Part shown: piece by piece, positions 21,541 to 27,069 of the stretch
Position numbering within the stretch: the first letter of the stretch is position 1
Layout: every line of letters starts with the position of its first letter
DNA from: Priapulus caudatus
Taxonomy: Eukaryota > Priapulida > Priapulimorpha > Priapulimorphida > Priapulidae
Length of the DNA: 27,069 bases
Assembly: GCF_000485595.1 (NCBI RefSeq)
Contig: NW_014577517.1
Coordinates: forward strand, 14,661-41,729
Reading direction: 5' to 3'
Position numbers and translations under genes: made by a program
The notes under the pieces: generated by a model
Told to the model about the DNA's origin: nothing
The model's database searches: none
What the model saw: only the letters and a program-made list of their open reading frames with translations

Positions 21541-21900
21541 AATACTTCTATTACTTACTATTAGTATTACTACAAGTACATGTTACAATAATTAGTAGTA
21601 GTAGTACGTAGTACTACTATTAGTACTAGCACTACTGCCACTAATCACTAGTACTAGTACTAGTTACTAGTACTAGACTACTAGCTCCAAGAAACGGTAT
21701 TGCTAGAGTTAGAATACCCTATATTGACGTTAGCCACACAGCCTGGTCGGGTTACTAGACTAAGTACTAGTACTAGACTAAGTTACTACTATATCATGCC
21801 ACTACAGCTACTAGAGACTACTAGTACTAATACTAATACCACATAGTATAGTACTAGAGCTAGTACTACTACTAGCTGCAACAAACGGTATTTGCAAGGG
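21541..21900. repeat. Degenerate ACTAGT/TAG-rich block, right arm
   Basis: Mirror of 18130-18430. It is placed directly after the RT motif C segment in the plus direction, replacing the thumb and 3' part expected of an intact LINE. Confidence 0.75.
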
Positions 21901-22398
21901 TTAGAAGACCTGTGTAAACACAATTTTTTGTGTAGTAGAGTAACAGTAAACAACACCGACGTCCGTACTACTGAGTACTGGAGTGGTAGACGTTTGCCAC
22001 GCTGGCGTGGTAGACGTTCGATGGAAAGTAATCTTTGCTGCTTTTGACTCGTCACATCAAACAACCTTACAGTTCTATGCACTACAACACAGTGGCATGA
22101 TATATGCATGGATGCAATATCGATGGATATGTATGAATCCGAAAGTATATATATATGCTCTATGCTCTATGCCTAGCTCTATGCTATATGTAGATGCTGT
22201 AACTATGTCGTCATCATCGGAAAAATCAGAACATCCGGTTCATCATGGATACAGATCCGGTCTATCATCGATAGAGCTAGACTGGTACGGACCTTCACTC
22301 CGCCAAGTATCCTTGGCTACACTGAACTTATAGTTAGTGCAGCGTGTGCACCGGCAGCAGTCTAGCAGCCGCGTGAAGAAAAACTGCGTGAAAATGCC

Positions 22399-22620
22399 AT
22401 GAACATGGCATCGTGGCACCATCTATGGGACGCGATACGTTCAAAAATAATGTCAGGGCATGAAACACCCAAAATGGAAACTCGCTTTTCTACAGGAAAA
22501 CGAAGCGCGCTGACCAGCAAACGAACAATTACGAGCATTTCTATGAAATGTCTACCTACGTGCGTAGTGAAAAGGCTTGTGGAATCGCCACAACTGCTGA
22601 ATTGAGCGATTATACGGCTT
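22399..22620 (+). pseudogene. Partial LINE reverse transcriptase, N-terminal segment (R2)
   Basis: An open plus frame reads SGHETPKMETRFSTGKRSAL and then ISMKCLPTCVVKRLVESPQL, matching the start of R1 with a few substitutions and a different upstream sequence (LWDAIRSKI). It stops being RT-like at 22620, one base before the hAT-like terminus CAGGGTTCTCCC. Fragment only. Confidence 0.65.
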
Positions 22621-22912
22621 CAGGGTTCTCCCTACGTTGCGCAAACGGGGCGCGCGCGCGCCCCGTTTGGGAAAACTCCCCGCTGTTTGAATCGTTGCGC
22701 CTCGTTTGAATTACCTCCGCCCCGTTTAAATTCCACCACAATAAAAGTTTGCCAGCGCGGGAATCGACCGTCAAGAATTGCCGTTCGACCAGGACACCCA
22801 ACGCGTGTATTTTTACCGTACCACGCATGCACTGCAGACAGTCCACAAGTTAACCTGACAGTGCACAGTTAACCTGTAACTAACTGTAACTGTACACCGA
22901 CTCGGCTATCTT

Positions 22913-23371
22913 AGTATTCACCAAACTCTCAATGAAATCATGCACGAATTACAAATTTGCTGTTCTCGTTTTCTGCGTTACCGTGTGCATCTCTCGAATT
23001 GTTCTCTGGTTAGCGCCGCAGACATCTATCACGGTGCCAGCCAATGCATACCACCCGCACCGTAGAATCAGGTCAGAGTCTGTATACACAGCCCGCTCAT
23101 ACTTAGCGTAAACAGCAGTGTTGTTAGTACTAATGCCAACGTTAAAAGTCTGTTTTAGAGAAGCTTGTGGATGCCAGTCAGATAGTAACAAGGAGAAATG
23201 ACAATGACAGAAACGTGCTGCTGAATTATTGACATAAAAACTCAATATTTATTAACAGAATTGCAACCCCTTTTGTTTTAATTATGTTCGCTTGTTTTGT
23301 AGACGCCATTTCTAATTTTGAGAGTCACCACTCGCAAAAATGTGATTGCTGATTATGCCGTGGCCGAGAGC
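22913..23371. other. Non-repeat interval between the two large inverted repeats
   Basis: No partner elsewhere in the window. The minus frame 22949-23245 (98 codons) is the only frame of note. Its composition is protein-like (for example SDLILRCGWYALAGTVIDVC) but I recognise no family, and there is no clear splice or promoter signal. It could be an unknown exon, a transposon remnant or chance. Confidence 0.35.
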
Positions 23372-23405
23372 TGCCACTACAATTTTACCTCTGAAATAAT
23401 AAAAG

Positions 23406-23758
23406 CAAAAAAAAAAAAAATTTAAAAAATCAAAATCAAATTCAAGAACGAAATTCAAAATCGAAATCAAGAATCAAAATCAAATCAAAATCAAATTCAA
23501 AATAAAACGAAAGTCAAAATGCGAAGATCAAAATCAAAATCAAAATCAAAATCAAAAATCAATATCAAAATCACAAATGCAAAATCAAAATAAAAATGCC
23601 AAAACGAAATCAAAATCGAATTCGAAATCAAAATCAAAATCAAAATTCAAAACGGAAATCAAAATCAAAATCAAAATCAAAATTTCAATAAGGAAAACGA
23701 TAATCAAGAATCAAAAAATCAAAATCAAAATCAAAATTAAAATCAAAAGCTAAAAGTA
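23406..23758 (+). repeat. (AAATCA)n-type A-rich simple repeat
   Basis: Runs of TCAAAATCAAAATCAAA with occasional GAACG/GAAAT variants, preceded by a 13-base A run. Its complement in the right arm is at about 26630-26870. It produces the Phe/Asp-rich minus frame 23685-23924, which is not a gene. Confidence 0.93.
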
Positions 23759-24065
23759 TTGAAATGAGTTTACGGTACCGCGTGGCGAGCAGCTCCAAAG
23801 TGAAATCAGGAAGTCTTTTGCGTGGCGAGCAGCTGCCAAACGTCGTGAAATCATTTTCGCGGGTGGCCAGAGAAGCTGCCAATATAGGACTGAGGGTACC
23901 CGTTCGCCCACCTTCACTTCGCATATATCCTTCGCCTGCCTACAGCTGAAGTTAGTGCGGGGGGGGCCCTATTTAGTTAGAAGTGGAACTATACGCACGG
24001 CGGCCGACTGTGGATAAGATTCCAATATGGCTATAACGCACGGGCGGCCGTAATTGGCCGACTCA

Positions 24066-24965
24066 ATTTGGCTAGGAATGAGGAAGGGCGAGAAGGGAAG
24101 CTGAGGAGAAGGAGGAAGGAGAGAAGGGGAAGTGGTGAAGAAGGAGGAGGGAAGACCTGCCGTGAAGAAGGAGCTGAGGGGGAGAATCGCTGGTGGAGAA
24201 GAAGAATGGGGAGAGAGCGAGAAAGTCACGCTGCTGGAGAAGGAGCGGAATGGAGAAGGGAGAAGGTGGTGGAGAAGAGGTAAGGGAGAAAGCTCTGGCT
24301 GGCTGGAGAAGGAGGAGAGGGAGAGAGTGAAGTGGTGGTGGAAAGGGGCGGGACGAAGCTCCGCGTGAGTGCAGGGGAGAAGAAAGAAGGTAGGTGGGAG
24401 GGAGGGGCAGAAAAGGGAGAAGGTCGGTGGAGGAGCGGGAGAGGGACGAGATGGCATGGTGGAGGAGGGACGGAAGCTGCGTGGAGCAAGGAAGGAAGGA
24501 GAGACAGCGAGCCGGGGAGAAGGGGACGCTGGTGCGAGGAGCCGGCGAGAAGGGAGTAAGGGGTATAAGGAGCGTGGGGAAAAAGCGAAGCTGGTGGAGG
24601 AGGATGGGCCGGCGAGATAATGGAGAACGGTGAACTGGCAGGAGGGGTGGAAACAGCTGCGGCTATGGAGAAGCATGGAAGGGGAGAAGAAGCGCGAGGA
24701 AGGTGTGTGAAGAAGGAGGAGGGGAGAATGGTGCCGACGAAGGAGGTTGAGGGCCGGCAGAATGCTTGTGGTGGGAGGATATGGAGGGTAACAGCGGAGA
24801 AGAGGGAGGAAGGTGCTGGAGAAGTGTTTTTGCGACGGATGGAGAAGCCTGGTGGCAGGAGGAGCGGGGAGAAGGCTGGCTGCGAGAAGCGAGGATAGGA
24901 GAGGCAGGGGAGAGAAGCGGCCAGCCTGTGTGACTTGAGGAGGAGGGTGAGAAGGGAGAAAGCTG
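24066..24965 (+). repeat. Polypurine minisatellite, about 0.9 kb
   Basis: Nearly all G and A on the plus strand, built from diverged units such as GAGAAGGAGGAG, GAAGCTGGTGGAG and GGGAGAAGG. The period is irregular, about 27-30 bp where AGCTGGTGGAG recurs. The overlapping Arg/Glu/Gly frames are low complexity and rejected as genes. Long purine tracts with mirror symmetry can form triplex DNA. Confidence 0.9.
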
Positions 24966-25005
24966 GTGGAGGAGAGCGCCAGGAGAAGTGTCTGTCGTAG
25001 CTTCC

Positions 25006-26309
25006 TACTCACCACTCCCCAGCTTCTCCCTCTCCACCAGACCACGCTTCTCCCTTCTCCCCCCTTTGCTCTCCGGTGTCTTCTTACTCAGCTTCAATCA
25101 TTCCTCTCCTTCGCACCCCCTTCCTCCTCCTCCTTAGACCGCCAGCTTCTTCCTTCTCCCCCATCCGCTCCACCCCATCTAAGCCTCCCTTTTCCCCTCC
25201 GCCCTCTCTCTTCCCTCTCCCGTCTCTCCTCCTTCCTCCAAACCCCCCAGTTCCCTCCCATCCCTCATCGCCTACCCACCACTCCTTGCTTTCCACCCTC
25301 CAGCTTCTCCCCTTCCTCCTTCTTTACCACCTTCTTCTTCTCCCATCTACTTCCTTCCTGTCACTCCACCAGCTTTTTTCCCTCGCTCCACAACCGTTCT
25401 CCCTCTTCTCCCTCCTCCTCCATCACTCACCCACTCCTTCTCCCCCTCCCTTATCCCCTCTTCTCCTTCTCCGTCTCCTACCTCACAGCCTCCCTTCTCC
25501 CCCCTCCTTCTCCCCTTCCCTCCTCTCACACCAGCTTCTCCCAGCCTCCGTTCTCCACCCAGCTCTCGCCTCGTCCTTCTCTACCACCTTGTCCTTCCTC
25601 CCCTTCCTCCTTCTCCACCCGAGCTTTTTCCCCTCCTCCACAACCTTGCTGCCCTTCTCCCCCTCCTCCTCCACCAGCTCCCTTCTCCACCCTCCTATTA
25701 TTCCCCTTCTCCCTTCTCCTCCTCCTCCTCCACCAGCTCCCTTCTTCCCCCTCCTTCTCCCTTCCTCCTTCTCGCCCCTCCTTCTCCACAGCGTTCAGCT
25801 CCCCTCCTCCTTCTCTACCGACCTTCTTCCTTCTCCCTCCTCCTTCTCCACCAGCTTTTTCCCCCTCCACAACCTTCTCCCTTCTCCCCCTCCGTCCTCC
25901 CACCAGGCTCCCTTGCTCCCCCTCCCTACCCTTCTCCCCCTCCTCCCTCCACCCACCTCCTTCTCCCCCTCCTTCGTCCCCTGCCTTCTGCCACCCACCT
26001 TGCTCCCCCCCTCCTCCTCTCCACCAGCTTCTCCCCTCCCCCTCCTCTCGTACCAGCTCTCCCTTCTCCCACCCTCCTCCGTCCACCAAGCTCCCTTCTC
26101 TCACCCTCCTTATCTCCCTTTCCCCCTTCTCCACCAGCTCTCGCCCTCCTCCTTCATCTACCCAGCTTCTGCACCCTCCTCCATCACCAGTTCTCCCTTC
26201 TCCCCTACGTCTCCTCCACCAGCCTTCTTCCCCTCCTTCTCCCACCACCCCTTCGCTCTTTCTCCCCCTCCTCCTTCTCCTCCAGCTTCTCCCTTCTCCT
26301 CATTCCTAG
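25006..26309 (+). repeat. Polypyrimidine minisatellite, about 1.3 kb
   Basis: Nearly all C and T. A recurring unit approximates CTCCACCAGCTCCCTTCTCC plus a CCCTCCTCCT-like filler, about 28-30 bp. Two plus-strand frames over 400 codons (24966-26309 and 25076-26365) and a 240-codon minus frame exist only because the tract lacks stop codons: Ser/Pro/Leu/Phe one way, Glu/Gly/Arg/Lys the other. Not coding. Confidence 0.92.
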
Positions 26310-26900
26310 CCATATTGGAAGTCGGCCATACGGCCGGGCGCGTCCGCGTTAATAGCCCATATTGAACATCTTATCCACGACCGGCCGCCGTGCGTATTAG
26401 TCACTTTCCAATAACCAGGGCCCCCGCCCCACTAACTTCAGTGTAGGCGAAGGATTATATGCCGCGAGTGAAGGTGGCGCAACGGGCGTCCGAGTGCGGA
26501 GGGGGGGGTAAGCTTAGGGCAGCTCTCGCGCAACCGCGAAAACTGATTTCACTTTGCAGCGCTCGCCCAACGCGAGCAAACTGATTTCACTTGGCCAAGC
26601 TCCTCGGCCAAACGCGTAAACTCCATTTCACTTTACTTTTGATTTCTGATTTTGATTTCGTTTTTGATTTGATTTTGATGGATTATATGTATTTTGATTT
26701 TGCATCGTTTGATTGTTGCTTTTGATTTTTTGATTTCTGCATTTTCGCTTTGATTTTGATGTTTGATGTTTGATTCGTTTTGATTTGATTTTGTTTCGTA
26801 TGTGGATTTGATTTGATTTTGATTTTGATTTCGTTTTGAATTTGATTTGATTTGATTTTTTTTTTTAGCCTTATTTATTTCAGAGGTAAAATTGTCAGTG
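25012..26900 (-). repeat. Right arm of the 3.5-kb inverted repeat
   Basis: Reverse complement of the left arm: pyrimidine tract, unique middle (about 26305-26630, with CGGCCGCCGTGCG and three copies of an ACTGATTTCACTT word near 26550-26625), then the TGATTT repeat. It is longer than the left arm mainly because the pyrimidine tract is about 0.4 kb longer. Confidence 0.85.
26630..26870 (+). repeat. (TGATTT)n-type T-rich simple repeat
   Basis: Runs of TTTTGATTTTGATTT with variants, ending in a 10-base T run. Partner of the AAATCA tract in the other arm. Confidence 0.92.
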
Positions 26901-27069
26901 GATCCCGTCGGCGCACCAATACCTCGGTATGATGTGCGTCAAATCATTTTTCTAGCTATAACCTGCAAGTAAAATCTTGTGTTTTGAAATTTGCGTACTA
27001 TCAGTGATATTTCGCCACTGTCAGGTGAGACTATATATCTGCTATATTTCGTTTTCTGAGCCCAGAAAA
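26901..27069. other. Unannotated edge of window
   Basis: Non-repeat DNA after the inverted-repeat edge. Too short to judge; no gene signal. Confidence 0.5.

Larger units (their letters stand above)
20735..22912 (+). repeat. Right arm (Y-inverted) of the 5.8-kb inverted repeat
   Basis: Reverse complement of 17083-19287, with small indels. Within this arm the stretch about 20955-21150 recurs directly at about 22430-22618, as its partner does in the left arm. The outer edge is at GACTCGGCTATCTTAG (about 22912), beyond which the flanks differ. Confidence 0.88.
23372..24965 (+). repeat. Left arm of a 3.5-kb inverted repeat
   Basis: Pairs with 25012-26900. The outer edge CCACTACAATTTTACCTCTG matches the reverse complement of the right edge CAGAGGTAAAATTGTCAGTGG. 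Moving inward: an AAATCA-type simple repeat; a unique middle part (about 23765-24085) with GCGTGGCGAGCAGCT direct repeats of about 45-bp period and GTTAGTGCGGGGGGGGCCC; then the purine-rich tract. The middle part is strongly conserved between arms, so this is not merely similar simple repeat. Confidence 0.85.

Noticed and set aside
17083-22912. LTR retrotransposon reading of the direct repeats inside each arm
   Set aside because: The repeated segment encodes the RT fingers region and does not show TG…CA termini, a primer-binding site or a polypurine tract. The RT motifs are of non-LTR type.
23969-25045. 358-codon minus frame, Ser/Pro/Phe-rich
   Set aside because: Reverse complement of the polypurine tract; same compositional artefact as its mirror.
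25526-26248. 240-codon minus frame, Glu/Gly/Arg-rich
   Set aside because: Opposite strand of the pyrimidine minisatellite; low complexity with no recognisable domain.
24966-26365. Two very long plus frames (429 and 447 codons) rich in Ser, Pro, Leu and Phe
   Set aside because: They read a polypyrimidine minisatellite in two frames at once. A tract without A or G has almost no stop codons, and no domain, start context or splice signal supports coding.

Overview
This window looks like animal nuclear DNA, most probably arthropod. The one gene I can name is the 5' coding exon of CADPS/CAPS (unc-31 family), the calcium-dependent activator of dense-core vesicle exocytosis, on the minus strand at 14481-15278. 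It ends at a clean GTAAGC splice donor. Residues such as [14 protein letters not shown] look closer to insect than to vertebrate CAPS as I recall them. There is no operon structure, no recognisable RNA gene and no CRISPR array. The species cannot be named from the sequence.

Layout. Positions 1-14480 lie downstream of the CADPS donor. I see no further CADPS exon there, so I infer they belong to its first coding intron. This stretch holds CT/TA microsatellites (about 400-512), two GC- and CpG-rich segments (about 951-2150 and 9750-10850), a 60-bp tandem triplet (2586-2768), a composite satellite of a 69-bp core plus variable CCT tracts (11137-11905), a small folded repeat (12571-12730), a hAT-like MITE (13496-13711) and a roughly 36-bp minisatellite (14151-14330). 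Long stretches show alternating C-over-G and G-over-C skew and no supported gene.

Upstream of the exon come dispersed-repeat fragments, a 542-base gap (15664-16205) and a nest of mobile DNA (16206-22912). The nest contains two 2.2-kb inverted arms (17083-19287 and 20735-22912). Each carries a frameshifted LINE-type reverse transcriptase fragment and a second, shorter copy of its N-terminal part. A second repeat family (X) lies at 16206-17018, with an inverted copy at 19483-20293 that has 153-bp hairpin arms. The order is X, Y, X-inverted, Y-inverted. This reads as an inverted and circularly permuted duplicate opened inside a hAT-like element (16909-17387).

The 3' end (23372-26900) is another giant inverted repeat. 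Its outer parts are an AAATCA/TGATTT simple repeat. Its inner parts are about 0.9 kb of nearly pure purine followed by about 1.3 kb of nearly pure pyrimidine. The long Ser/Pro or Glu/Gly reading frames there are by-products of composition, not genes. The CADPS exon is open for 266 codons without a frameshift, so local base quality is good there. Indels between repeat arms therefore reflect either decay or poor polishing of repeats.
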